Shown here piece by piece: positions 32,925 to 43,200 of a DNA stretch of 64,000 nt; position 1 is the first letter of the stretch; each line of letters starts with the position of its first letter. The notes under the pieces are model-generated. The model did no database searches, was not told the origin of the DNA, and was given only the letters and a program-made list of their open reading frames with translations. A program made the translations under genes and the position numbers. The DNA comes from Sediminibacterium soli. GTDB lineage: Bacteria > Bacteroidota > Bacteroidia > Chitinophagales > Chitinophagaceae. The DNA is taken from the NCBI RefSeq assembly GCF_009939225.1, contig NZ_JAACJR010000008.1:245107-309106 (forward strand). The letters are read 5' to 3'.

Positions 32925-34136
32925 TTATGAATTGCCCTTTAATTTGTCGTTCATGTAACCGGAGTTGCCGCTACTGCTATCGCCGAAATAAGGATTAGAT
33001 GAACCGCTGCTTGCCATGCTTTGAGACATACGGTTTGCTGCACTGCCCATAGCATCCACCGCCATGCCTGCACCGGCAGAGGCAGTATTCACCACGGTTC
33101 TGGAAGAACTGCCAAACAGACTGGTGACCTTGTGACCTAATGCGCCACCACCACCGGCGTGAACAATATAATTAGCTACAGAGGGGACGGTAAAGTATCC
33201 GATGATGCCAATGATCATGAAGACCAGGTAGGCCATATCCGTTCTGCTGAAGAATGTATCGCCGTAATCCTGCACCTGCGATATATCCAGCTCCAGCATC
33301 TTTTCCTGTATTTTGCCGATAATACTCCCGAAGATGTTTGCCACGGGCAGCCATAAAAAGATATTGATATACCTTGCTATCCAGACCGTGAGCGTATGCT
33401 GAAAACCGTCGAATACTGCAATGCCAAACACCAGAGGCCCTAAGATGGCCAGCACGATTAGCTGAAACGTTCGTAGCGTATCAATACACAAGGATGCCGC
33501 TTCAAAGAGTACCCTCAGCACTTCGCTCATCCATTCTTTTACAGAGTTGCGGAAATTGTAAGAGGCTTTGGACATGGCAAACTTGATGTCATTACCAATG
33601 CTCTCGAAGAAGCCTTCGTCTGAAGGATCTTCGTTATCGTGCGTGTACTTATACCATTTATCCCTGTCGCCACTGCCACTTTCCCCAACATACATTTGCC
33701 ATACATCGGTTTTCTTGATGGCTTCTTCTTTTTTCTGCAAGAGAACTGCAATAGCCTTATCGGAACCTTCCACCATAGCTGCGGTTGCAGTTACCGTAGG
33801 CTTCATCACACCGTTGATCACCCCAAGAACGACTGTTGGAAAAAATAACACGCAGAAGCCAATCACGAAAGGACGAAAGAGCGGATAGAAGTCAATAGGC
33901 TCCGCTCTTGACAGGTGGCCCCATACACGGGAGGCGATATACCACATAGCTGCAAAGCCTGCTAATCCTTGTCCTACGTCGATTAACTGACTGCACAGGG
34001 GCATCATCTCATCATACAGTTGCTCCAGCACACCATGCAAACCCTTCATTTCATCGGCTATTCCCTGCGCATGGCTTATAAAAGGCAATATCAAGCCCAC
34101 TGCCGCCAGCCAGGCGGCCTTTCTACACTTTGCCAT
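32925..34136 (-). CDS. traJ: conjugative transposon protein TraJ
   Basis: This 403-residue polytopic membrane protein has a signal-like start (AAWLAAVGLILPFISHAQG) and about six TM segments (for example GLAGFAAMWYIASRVWG near 55, FVIGFCVLFFPTVVLGVI near 90, LIVLAILGPLVFGIAVFDGF near 230). The C-terminal tail is Ser/Asn/Gly-rich. It resembles VirB6-like proteins of the channel. TraK follows 18 bp downstream and a TraI-like gene precedes it. Confidence 0.92.
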   Translation of the reverse strand: MAKCRKAAWLAAVGLILPFISHAQGIADEMKGLHGVLEQLYDEMMPLCSQLIDVGQGLAGFAAMWYIASRVWGHLSRAEPIDFYPLFRPFVIGFCVLFFPTVVLGVINGVMKPTVTATAAMVEGSDKAIAVLLQKKEEAIKKTDVWQMYVGESGSGDRDKWYKYTHDNEDPSDEGFFESIGNDIKFAMSKASYNFRNSVKEWMSEVLRVLFEAASLCIDTLRTFQLIVLAILGPLVFGIAVFDGFQHTLTVWIARYINIFLWLPVANIFGSIIGKIQEKMLELDISQVQDYGDTFFSRTDMAYLVFMIIGIIGYFTVPSVANYIVHAGGGGALGHKVTSLFGSSSRTVVNTASAGAGMAVDAMGSAANRMSQSMASSGSSNPYFGDSSSGNSGYMNDKLKGNS

Positions 34137-34146
34137 ATTTATCTGT

Positions 34147-34785
34147 TTAATTGTTTAACCCATAGATTTTTCGGATGGTCTGTGCATCGTTGCGCTCCTT
34201 CGCCCTTTGCACTGCCAATATTGTAGTATTGTTATTAAAATGGCGCAGGAACATTAATTTGTCCTGCATGTCTGCATATATCCGGTCAATGGCCTGCAAG
34301 CGTTCATCATCGCTCATACGGGCTTTGCCTGCCGTGATTACTGTAAGCAGTTCATCGAGGTTGCGCAGACTTTCTTTAAAAAGGTTATCATATACACGAC
34401 CCAAATAAGCCAGCTCATCTGCATTGAAATTGTTGTCCTGCCGGAAGCGTTCATAAGCCTTCCGGTATTCTTTAACCAGTATTATCTGGTAATTGATAAT
34501 GTCTGCTACACGCCGGTAATTGCGTACTGCCGGACTTACCTCCATTAAGCCATCAAGAAAAGCCTTATGCAAGCTGAAGTTGCCTTCTGAAATATTCTTG
34601 ATGGTGTTATATCCTCCGCTAAGAATTTCGTAGCCTTTCTTCATGTCGCTGAGGATTTGCTTGAATTGCGCCAGCTTCTCAATATTGAGTATGAGCTGCG
34701 CTATCTCATCTGCCTGCGCAAATGCACGAAAGGCAGGAAATATGCCCAGGAAGGATAGCGATATCATTATGATCAGCTTTTTCAT
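34147..34785 (-). CDS. TraI-like exported helical protein (1 of 3)
   Basis: This 212-residue protein has a signal peptide (MKKLIIMISLSFLGIFPAFR to AFA) and a mature all-helical body with KARMSDDERLQAIDRI and a short C-terminus LQRAK...IYGLNN. It is a paralogue of the next two genes. In related elements such proteins are often annotated as TerB-family tellurite resistance proteins; I see no basis for tellurite resistance. A VirB5-like accessory role in the periplasm is inferred from position. Confidence 0.75.
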   Translation of the reverse strand: MKKLIIMISLSFLGIFPAFRAFAQADEIAQLILNIEKLAQFKQILSDMKKGYEILSGGYNTIKNISEGNFSLHKAFLDGLMEVSPAVRNYRRVADIINYQIILVKEYRKAYERFRQDNNFNADELAYLGRVYDNLFKESLRNLDELLTVITAGKARMSDDERLQAIDRIYADMQDKLMFLRHFNNNTTILAVQRAKERNDAQTIRKIYGLNN

Positions 34786-34787
34786 AG

Positions 34788-35438
34788 TTACTCGTTTTTA
34801 ATGCCCTGTAATACACGGCTGGTTTGTACATCTGTTTTTTCTTTAATTCTGGATGCCGCAAGCGATTTTGCATCGTTGGAAAAACTTTGTGAGAAAGTGT
34901 ATTTGTCCTGCATGTCCAGATATAACTTATCAATCCTTGCTATGCGCTCATCGTCCTTCATTTCCAGTTTGCTATCTGTTGTAATCGTAATCAGCTCGTC
35001 CAGACTTTTATCGCAATCGTCCAGCAACCGACCAAAGACCCTTCTGATGTAGGCCAGCTCATCATTGCTAAAGGCATCGCTTCTGTTAAGCCTGCCGTAA
35101 GTGCGGTTATAGTTTTGTACAATTTTTACCTGTAAGGCGATTATATCCGCAACCTTTGCGTACCGCCTGATCTCCGGGTTGACGGACTTCAAAGAATTGA
35201 GGTAATCTGTGTGCAGGTTAAATTCTCCCCTGGTGAAGCCGCCGATAGTGTTCAACCCTTCTTTGGCTATGTTGTAGCCCTTTTTAGCATAGCCGATATA
35301 TACCTGAAGAGCTGCAATCTGCTGAAGCAGGTATTTACGCTGTGTCTGTTTTTGATTAAACCACTCTGCAAATGTTTGTGCTTGCAGGCTGCTCATTGCC
35401 GACACGAACAGCAATAGAAATAAGAGTATCTTTTTCAT
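34788..35438 (-). CDS. TraI-like exported helical protein (2 of 3)
   Basis: This 216-residue protein has a signal peptide MKKILLFLLLFVSAMSSLQA and a helical body with YAKKGYNIAKEGLNTIGGFT and KLEMKDDERIARIDKLYLD. It is the closest to copy 1, sharing KGY.I...G...I....F.LH and KM.DDERI..ID. The ATG at 35438 starts the signal peptide; an alternative start at 35462 would overlap the upstream gene by 14 bp. It is 2 bp from copy 1. Confidence 0.75.
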   Translation of the reverse strand: MKKILLFLLLFVSAMSSLQAQTFAEWFNQKQTQRKYLLQQIAALQVYIGYAKKGYNIAKEGLNTIGGFTRGEFNLHTDYLNSLKSVNPEIRRYAKVADIIALQVKIVQNYNRTYGRLNRSDAFSNDELAYIRRVFGRLLDDCDKSLDELITITTDSKLEMKDDERIARIDKLYLDMQDKYTFSQSFSNDAKSLAASRIKEKTDVQTSRVLQGIKNE

Positions 35439-35448
35439 ACGTACTGAT

Positions 35449-36123
35449 TTAAGGAAGCCCATATAATTTTTTTACTGCCTGCACTTCGGTTTCAGTTTTA
35501 GCACGTTGAAGGCTTAGTAAAGTATTTTGCCTGTTGAACTGCACCAGATCCGAATAATTGGCATCTACCTGGTCGGCTGCATTGTTAATCAGTTCCAGCC
35601 TTTTGGCATCGCTCATTTTTGTGGTGAAGGATTTTATAATGAGGTTGATCTGGTCAATGTTCTTCAGGCTTTCGTCAAGAATGCCGGAATACACTTTTTC
35701 CATGTAAAAAATTTCCTCTGCTGTAAAATGACTGTCCTGCCGGATGAGCGACCATGAGCGTTTGTATTCATCTACAAGGCGTAATTGTTTCTTTGTAATA
35801 TCCCGGATGCGCTGGTAGTAGGATATAATGAATTTGACCTTAGCCAGTTCCTCATAGTATTTCCGGTATTGCTCTTTTTGCTTTTCCGTCCAGTCTGAAA
35901 TCTCATCCAGTTTTAATTTGGATAAAGTGTTCTCTAAGGTTTTCTGAGCATTTTGCAGCCAGATCGTTTTATTCTGCAATCGCTGAATTTGCAAATCAAT
36001 TGCCTTGATCACTTTTTTGACGGCAGCTTTTACTACAACCCAAACCACTGCGTGGCTTTGTTGCGTAGGTGCTACCACCAGTAACATGGTAGCTAACATT
36101 GTGATGAACCATATCTTTTTCAT
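35449..36123 (-). CDS. traI: conjugal transfer protein TraI-like (3 of 3)
   Basis: This 224-residue protein has a signal peptide (MKKIWFITMLATMLLVVAP to SHA), then a hydrophobic start (VVWVVVKAAVKKVIKAID) and long coiled coils. It matches proteins annotated TraI in Pedobacter-type elements (QNKTIWLQNAQKTLENTLSK, ending LYGLP). TraI is thought to be an exported VirB5-like component. It heads the three-gene set; duplication or divergence of the others is likely. The stop lies 10 bp before copy 2. Confidence 0.82.
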   Translation of the reverse strand: MKKIWFITMLATMLLVVAPTQQSHAVVWVVVKAAVKKVIKAIDLQIQRLQNKTIWLQNAQKTLENTLSKLKLDEISDWTEKQKEQYRKYYEELAKVKFIISYYQRIRDITKKQLRLVDEYKRSWSLIRQDSHFTAEEIFYMEKVYSGILDESLKNIDQINLIIKSFTTKMSDAKRLELINNAADQVDANYSDLVQFNRQNTLLSLQRAKTETEVQAVKKLYGLP

Positions 36124-36126
36124 GCC

Positions 36127-36516
36127 TTATAGATTTTTAATAAATAATTCAATCGTTGTTTTGCCTTGCTCCGTAAGTGCTTCGAGATATAGTGATTTTG
36201 AAACTGTCTCGAAAATGCAATACCGATCTCCGCCTATTTCAATCAGGTGGCCGTTGGAATGCCATCCATAGGTAGCCAACCATGTTTCTTCAGATTCAGG
36301 AGTGTTACTTACATATTCTGTTCGGGTAACCTGGTATAAGCTGCCACAGGGCTTTATGGTAAGGGTGGTATCCACTCCAGCAATCTTTTCATTGTGTGGC
36401 GGCTGTCTTACATATATACCTTCCATCATCGAGATCGTAGCATGGTGCTGCCTCCCAAAGTGCAGGATAATTTTAATGGCTAAGCGCAGGTCATATATCA
36501 GTTTATTCAGTTTCAT
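36127..36516 (-). CDS. hypothetical protein between traG and traI
   Basis: This 129-residue protein is not recognised. It has no signal peptide or TM and is predicted mixed alpha/beta, with WLATYGWHSNGHLIEIGGDRYCIFE near 80. The spacing to both neighbours is tight (3 bp and 11 bp), so it belongs to the transfer operon. The shadow strand has no competing coding signal. Confidence 0.6.
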   Translation of the reverse strand: MKLNKLIYDLRLAIKIILHFGRQHHATISMMEGIYVRQPPHNEKIAGVDTTLTIKPCGSLYQVTRTEYVSNTPESEETWLATYGWHSNGHLIEIGGDRYCIFETVSKSLYLEALTEQGKTTIELFIKNL

Positions 36517-36527
36517 TGGTTAGCTGT

Positions 36528-38996
36528 TTAGCTTTTATTTCTTATATCTTCTGCCATTGCTGCAATGCCTTTGCGGATGTCACCATCAAACTTTGCAGCA
36601 TATTCCATCAGCTTTACCTTTTCTGTTTGCTCAGTAGTATAGGCGAGGTATTCCTCCAGGCTTACTTCCGTCCGGTACACTTTGCTAAGCATACCGCCAA
36701 GGCTGATGAATACTTCTTTGTATTTTTTAGTAGGGTCGTTGGATTTGTTAACGGACAGCACCAATGCCTTTTCCTTTTCTGTTAGTCCCAACAATTCCTG
36801 TATCTGGTCGAACTTGTTCTGATATTTATTTTGGTCAAGCAGGATCTTGCAATCGCTGTTGTTGATGATGGCCTGCTTTACCACCGGAGAAGAAATAATA
36901 TCTTCCACTTCCTGCGTTACCACTATCGCTTCGCCGAAAAATTTTCTGACGGTCTTAAATAAGTATTTTATGTATTCGGCAAAACCTTCTTTCATGAGAG
37001 CTTTCCAGGCTTCTTCAATCAATATCATTTTCCGGATGCCCTTCATCTTCCTCATTTTGTTGATGAAGACTTCCATGATGATGATCGTTACCACGGGAAA
37101 TAAAATCGGGTGATCCTTGATGTTGTCCAGCTCGAATACGATAAACCGTTCCTGTAATAAATTCAGGTTTTCGGTAGCGTTGAGGAGATAATCAAATTCG
37201 CCGCCTTCATAGTAAGGGCGAAGCACGTAGAGGAAGTTGTCTATATCAAAATCCTTTTCTTTCACCCGGTCGCCTTCCAGCACCTGCGTGTACTCGTCGC
37301 GCAGAAAAGCGTAAAAGCTGTTGAAGCAGGGAAATACTTTGGTATTCTTTTCCAAGTAGCTGTAATAACCTCCGATAGCATTGGACAGGGCTACATACTC
37401 ACTGCGCTTAAATTCCTCATCATCTTTTTTCCATAATGCAAGGAGCAGGGTTTTAATGCTTTCCTTTTTTTCGGTATCAAGGCTGTCGCCTTCGCCTATA
37501 TAAAAGGGATTGAAGCGGATGGGATTGTCTTCGCTATAGGTGAAATAGTAACCATTCACCATATCGCACAATCCTTTGTAGCTGTGCCCTACGTCCACCA
37601 AGACTATATGCGTGCCCTGCTCATAATAGCTACGTACCATGTGGTTGGTAAAAAAACTCTTGCCCGAACCACTGGGGCCAAGTATGAATTTATTCCTGTT
37701 GGTACAGATGCCCATTTTCATAGGCTCATCGCTGATGTCCACATGAACAGGTTTTCCGGTGAGCCTGTCACCCATGCGAATACCTACGGGGCTTACTGAA
37801 GAACGATACCCGGTTTCCAGATTCAGAAAACACGTAGCCTGTTCCGCAAATGTGTCGAAGGTGTCGTTCATGGGAAAATCTGCCGCGTTACCGGGAATGC
37901 CCGCCCAGAATATCTGCGGTGCGCCAACGGTTTCCTGTTTGGCTACTGCGTCCATCTGCGCCAATGCAGAGGACACCATATTCTTCAGGTCCTTCAGTTC
38001 TTCCTTGTTATCCGTCCATACCAGTACATTGAAATGCGATTTAACCGGAAGCCGTTGCTGGCTTATTGCTTCGTTCAGGAAATCATTGGTAGCATCCCTT
38101 GCAATCAAATTCTCCCGGCTGTATGCCGAAAGGGATTGCAGGCGTAATCTTTTGCTCTCCAGCTTTTGAATAGTCTTTTGCGCATCTTCAATAAAGAGGT
38201 ACTGATTATATATGTGATTGCATGGTAGAAGTTGTCCTAACGTAGAAGCAAAGCCAACGCTGAACTTTGTTTTATCGGTACTGTATTTGTCGTAATTGAT
38301 ACGGCTACCGCACAGTGCAGGAAGATCTGCGGCATCTCCCAGCGTATATAGCTGGCAATACTTGTCACCCACACGCATTCCTTCATCAAAACTGATGTCA
38401 GCCATCAGGAAACTATCGTTTCGCTCGGACAGATAGCAATACTGCTCTATCAAACCCATCTTACGGCTATGGCTCCGCAGCTCTTTTTCTTTAAGCCTGG
38501 TCAGCTTCACGAAACCGCTGTCTTCCATAATGCGCCTGAACTGACCCGCACTGTCCAGAAAGTCCTGCAACAGTTGCGGCTTTAAAGTTTCTTCCGGCAC
38601 TATGGATTTACGCAGGAGGCTTGAAAACATGGAGCTGGCTGTTTTACGTCCTTCAGGCTTTTTGGTGAGCATGATGTAACAGCTATGCGCCAGGAAGGGA
38701 CGCTCGTTGAAGAACCGCTCGCTGGCCCGACTAAGGAAGCTGGTATCTTCCTTTGTAAAGTCCGGCTTATGGCTGCTATCCAAAAACCAATCCTGCTTGT
38801 GGAATACGCTGTATTTGGGCAGTAGCTTGATTGCCTTTATCCATGCCTGATGAAAGGCTTCGTACTCCTGATCGGAAAGCGAAAAGATTTCCGGCAGGTC
38901 TGCTTTAAAGACAACCGTCATGTCGCCCTGCTTGCTCAGGATGCAGTCATGCTCTACATCCATTATTGGTAAAATATCATCCAACACTTTTTCCAT
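36528..38996 (-). CDS. traG: TraG-type conjugation ATPase (VirB4 family)
   Basis: This 822-residue protein is the motor of the type IV secretion apparatus. It has Walker A LGPSGSGKSFFTNH near 445, Walker B ILIEEAWKALM near 660, and VVTQEVEDI and a Gln-Asn-rich sensor region after it. The N-terminal half holds the VirB4/TraG-specific domain (AHSCYIMLTKKPEG near 105). The ATG at 38996 is chosen; a GTG at 39020 is possible. It is the largest transfer ATPase of the operon and is needed for pilus or channel assembly and substrate transport. Confidence 0.94.
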   Translation of the reverse strand: MEKVLDDILPIMDVEHDCILSKQGDMTVVFKADLPEIFSLSDQEYEAFHQAWIKAIKLLPKYSVFHKQDWFLDSSHKPDFTKEDTSFLSRASERFFNERPFLAHSCYIMLTKKPEGRKTASSMFSSLLRKSIVPEETLKPQLLQDFLDSAGQFRRIMEDSGFVKLTRLKEKELRSHSRKMGLIEQYCYLSERNDSFLMADISFDEGMRVGDKYCQLYTLGDAADLPALCGSRINYDKYSTDKTKFSVGFASTLGQLLPCNHIYNQYLFIEDAQKTIQKLESKRLRLQSLSAYSRENLIARDATNDFLNEAISQQRLPVKSHFNVLVWTDNKEELKDLKNMVSSALAQMDAVAKQETVGAPQIFWAGIPGNAADFPMNDTFDTFAEQATCFLNLETGYRSSVSPVGIRMGDRLTGKPVHVDISDEPMKMGICTNRNKFILGPSGSGKSFFTNHMVRSYYEQGTHIVLVDVGHSYKGLCDMVNGYYFTYSEDNPIRFNPFYIGEGDSLDTEKKESIKTLLLALWKKDDEEFKRSEYVALSNAIGGYYSYLEKNTKVFPCFNSFYAFLRDEYTQVLEGDRVKEKDFDIDNFLYVLRPYYEGGEFDYLLNATENLNLLQERFIVFELDNIKDHPILFPVVTIIIMEVFINKMRKMKGIRKMILIEEAWKALMKEGFAEYIKYLFKTVRKFFGEAIVVTQEVEDIISSPVVKQAIINNSDCKILLDQNKYQNKFDQIQELLGLTEKEKALVLSVNKSNDPTKKYKEVFISLGGMLSKVYRTEVSLEEYLAYTTEQTEKVKLMEYAAKFDGDIRKGIAAMAEDIRNKS

Positions 38997-39046
38997 CTCA
39001 CTTTTTTTACCTGTTATCACTTCAATGCACTGATGGCATTGTTACC

Positions 39047-39862
39047 TCATAGCTTTGGCCCTTTGCGATGCCGATTGCTGGTCTTCCGACTTTCATCGGC
39101 TTGTTTCGATTGCTGCTGTTTTTTTATATTCTCCTTTATGGTTTGTTCAATGCCGGTTTCATTCCAGTCAATAATCTTCGCCTCGAAATGAGATTTGATG
39201 TTCTTTTGCTTCAACCCGTCTGTTTCGTCCCAACCTCCCTTTCTATTGAAGCCTACCGTGTCTAATGCTATTTCGTGCGGGAAGGAAATAACGATAAGAT
39301 CTTTAGGAATGGCGGTGATGTTTTCATAGTCCAGTTCCTGAAACTCATGTTTCTTTGGATTGTATGGTATCACGTAAGCCTCTTTATCATCATCGTAGTA
39401 ATGGTCAATCTGTCTGAACACGATGCCGTTGGAAGCGAAATCATCTTTAGGACGCAGCATATCCATTGTTATATCTACATAGAAAGTGTGACCGGCTATG
39501 TCCACGGTGGGCAATTGCCCCATGAGCCTTCTTCCAAGCGCCTGCTGATCTACCATTAAAGCGAAATCTGTTTTTCCCTGCACCTCGTGAACGGAATAAC
39601 CGTATTTCTCTGCCATCCCCACGGGATCAAGCTGTACCAGTTCCGGTATCTTTACAGTGGTAACATCCGTATCATCGCTGAACAATCTCGGTATGTTTTT
39701 CTCTTTAGGACTGTAATCAAATACATATCCATCACCAACATCCCGCATGTCAAATAGAGGGATTACGTTCTCTGGATTTGCCTTCTCACAGAGTTGCAAA
39801 CTGGCAACGTCCACGATAAAATCGGTTCCTTCGATGTTGTACACCGGCAATTCTCTTTTCAT
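39047..39862 (-). CDS. hypothetical conjugative-element protein
   Basis: This 271-residue protein is cytoplasmic, with no TM. It has beta-rich segments with VDIAGHTFYVDITMDMLRP near 120 and PHEIALDTVGFNRKGGWDET near 200, and a Lys/Gln-rich disordered tail. Start and stop overlap the traF gene in ATGA, so the two are coupled. Similar proteins occur in related elements but no function is known to me. Confidence 0.6.
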   Translation of the reverse strand: MKRELPVYNIEGTDFIVDVASLQLCEKANPENVIPLFDMRDVGDGYVFDYSPKEKNIPRLFSDDTDVTTVKIPELVQLDPVGMAEKYGYSVHEVQGKTDFALMVDQQALGRRLMGQLPTVDIAGHTFYVDITMDMLRPKDDFASNGIVFRQIDHYYDDDKEAYVIPYNPKKHEFQELDYENITAIPKDLIVISFPHEIALDTVGFNRKGGWDETDGLKQKNIKSHFEAKIIDWNETGIEQTIKENIKKQQQSKQADESRKTSNRHRKGPKL

Positions 39863-40188
39863 GATTGTTTGTCTTTAATGCCCATAAAGATTTTTCTGCT
39901 CCTTGACTTGATCAGCTTAGGAACCTGCTTCCGGGCAAGGGCTTTCATCAAACCATGTTCGCCATATTTGTTGCTCATGCCGTAAATCTTCATAACCAGG
40001 AATGTTCCTGTGGTCAGAATGACACCGATGCACAAGTAAGTAGGAAGGCCGATGATATACATTGCGGCAAAGACAATGAGCAGCGCCACGACACCACCGC
40101 CTAAATACCAGATATATTGCGCCTTCAAGCCTTTAAACTCGATGCTCTGGTTAATTCCTTTGTTGATTTGATAAACACTATTTGCCAT
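39859..40188 (-). CDS. traF: conjugative transposon protein TraF (DUF4133)
   Basis: This 109-residue protein has two TM segments (AQYIWYLGGGVVALLIVFAAMYIIG, then TYLCIGVILTTGTFLVMKIYGM) and the DUF4133 start YQINKGINQSIEFKGLKAQY. It is a VirB3-like inner-membrane protein. In Bacteroidota elements TraE and TraF are normally adjacent; here a methylase-helicase and a DUF1896 gene separate them. Confidence 0.93.
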   Translation of the reverse strand: MANSVYQINKGINQSIEFKGLKAQYIWYLGGGVVALLIVFAAMYIIGLPTYLCIGVILTTGTFLVMKIYGMSNKYGEHGLMKALARKQVPKLIKSRSRKIFMGIKDKQS

Positions 40189-40208
40189 AATATTTCCTTT
40201 TAATTATT

Positions 40209-43200
40209 TCATAATCGCATCCTGCTACGGGAGCGTTCTGCTACCTGCTGTGAAGCGAGTATCACTTCTTTTGGAACAGTATGCCCGTTCACTTTTTCGG
40301 ATAGGTGAATGACAGGTGTATCAATAACTTCTTCAGGTTCTGTTTCCGCTACCTGTTGCTGCTTCAACTGGTTTTCCTGTATCTTGATGGCTATCTGCCT
40401 TTCCAGATTAGCCAATTCATTTTTCATTTGTTGTAATTCTGGTTCCTGTAAAAATGGTTTGGTAGTAAGCTGCTCCAGTTTGGGTATCTCTGTTTTTAGT
40501 TCGTTTAAAGTATGCTCATACTTTTCTTTCAGGCTTTCCACCCGGTCAATCGCGTTAAGGAAATGTCTTGCCGCCAGCTTAGGATTATCTGTATTCGGAA
40601 GCCCGTTGTTGTAGGTGTATTTAATACCGTCACTGCTTCGTTGCGCATAAAAGCTATTGGAATAGCGGTATTCAAAAACTCCGTTTTCCTCACAGGCTTC
40701 CTGCTGCCTGCGGATATACAAGCTGAAACCATAGAGTGTACCTATCTGCGCTGTATGCTCATCTGCAACAGCAGGCTTCCAGTCCTGGTACAGCTTGATG
40801 ATGTGTTTGCCAATCACTTCACTGTCCGTTGAACTGATAGTATCCAGTTTGATAGGGTTAACTTTTACACCGTCCTTTTCCAGTTGAAGGCTGGCCTTAT
40901 ACACTTTTTTATCTGCTGCAAGTTTATCGAGCGTTTTAACGGTGGATGCCTGTTCGTTTTGCAGATTTTCCAATTGGTATTTATTGCGTGCGATTTCCCT
41001 GAAGTGAGATACTTTCAGGCTTTCCATTACAGCTATCTTCTTTTCCAGTTTCGATTTTTCCAATAATGAAGTGTCACCGGAAAGAATGGCTATGTATTCA
41101 GAAAAATTCATCCCGCTCTTTTCATCAATCGCGCCCTCATCAATGGTACGCACGTTCAACTCACAATTTTTCATTTGCGAAATGAACGTCTGCTTATTCT
41201 TCAGGAGGTTGAATTTGTAATTATCAAGTGACTGCTCTACTGCGTATATATAGTTCTGCACTTTGTTGCCGTAATATTCTTTGGCAATAAGATTGCCCTG
41301 GCGTGCGCCACGGCCATTGCGTTGCTCCAGCTCTGACGGTTTCCAGGGAATATCAAGGTGGTGCATTGCCACTACACGTTGCTGCACATTCAGGCCGGTT
41401 CCGGCTTTCTCTGTGCTGCCCAATAAAATGCGTATCTCACCTCTGTTCATCTTACGGAACAGTTCGGGCTTTTTTGTATCTTTCCAGTCATGAATAAAAG
41501 TGATTTCCCGTTCGGGAATATTAAAATCCCTGATCAGTTTTTCTTTAACTACATCGTAGATATTAAATTCAACAGGTTTGGGTGTACCAATGTCTGAGAA
41601 GACTATCTGCGTACCCTTATGCTCAGTAGTTTCTTTATAGATCTCTGCAATCTTCCGGGCACTGACATTTACTTTGTTATCAGGATGATCACTATACTTC
41701 CACTCGTTGATCAATCGCATATCAGCCGACATTTTCTTAGCGTAGTTGGTTGCGATCAGCATTCTGCCTTTGTCTTCCTCTGGCGTCAACCTGCCACGCC
41801 CAATCAATTCACCATTCCCTGTTTTAGCGAATTGCATCAGGTTTTTAATGAACTCACTTTGTTCAGGCGTTGGCTTTATGTTCACCAGCGTTTCACTCAA
41901 CTCAGGCTTGTCAAGGTTTATATGTTTTGCTGTTTTGTAATCGGTGATCTCGTTATAGAACAAAGCCAGCTCCGGTACTTTAATAAAATGCCTGAAGCGT
42001 TCTTTGGCAATGATCTCATTGGTGACTGAAAATTCAAAGTCTGTTGTTTTACGTGCAAATACAGCAGCCCAACCATCAAAATTTTCAATGTGCTGGCGTT
42101 CCATTTCTTTCGGGCGCAGGTATTTAAACAGCAAATACATTTCTGTAAGGCTGTTGGATATGGGCGTACCGGAAAGGAAGGTTACACATAGATCACTGTT
42201 AAACCGGCTTTGCAGCTCACGTACTGCGAACAGCATATTGAGTGCTTTCTGGCTACCTTCTGTATTGCCCAAACCAGCGACCCTGTTATGACGGGTAGTG
42301 AAAGTGAGATTTTTGTATTTATGCGATTCGTCCACAAACAGGTGATCAATACCCATTTCTTTAAAATTGATACCTGTGTCTTTCTTTTCCTCGATGTCTT
42401 TCAGGATTGATTTTAGTTTTCCCTCAAGGTTGTTTTTCCGTATCTCCAACCCTTTGAGCATCTTCTTAGAGATGTCGCCTCCAAGATCTTTGACAGTTTC
42501 CAGGTCACGTTCTACATTGTCCAATTCCGTTTGAAATATTTCTCTTTGTATCTCCGGTGACTGTGGTATTTTTCCGAATTGATCATGTGTAAGTATGATG
42601 CAATCCCAATTGTTGTTCTTTATTTCATGAAAAAGTCGCAACCGTTGGGCGGGTGTAAAATCATTTTGTCCCGGAAAAAGTATGCGTGCTTTAGGATAGG
42701 CTTTTTTATAGGTTTCTGCTATCTGATTGACGTTAGCCTTCAGTGCAACAATCATAGGCTTATGCACGATACCTAATCTTTTCATCTCCTGTGCGGAGAC
42801 GATCATGGTAAGTGTTTTGCCCAATCCTACTTCATGATCAACCAATGCTCCCCGGTTCTGTATGATTCGCCAGGCTGCATTCTTTTGTGAGCTGTATAAA
42901 TCCTCAATGCCTAATGCTTTTTTATCTAAGCTGGGAAAATTGAGGTGGTTGCCGTTGAACTCCCGTAATACATAGCAGTTGAACGTATCATTGTACAGGT
43001 TTTCCAAGTTCTTTTTCTCATCATCGGGTATTTCATTCAGCCAGTTGATGAAACCACTCCTTATCTGCTCGATCTTTTGGTGAGCCAGTTGTATGGCTTC
43101 ATTATCGGGGACCCTGATGGTTGTATTGTTAGACCCTTTCACTTCATAAGTAAAGAAAGGAGTTGTATTCTCCAGTGCATGTTCCAGCAAAGTGTATCCG

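Noticed and set aside
34147..34785. Tellurite-resistance (TerB) gene
   Set aside because: The acidic TerB features are not seen; it is a paralogue of the TraI-like genes in the transfer operon.
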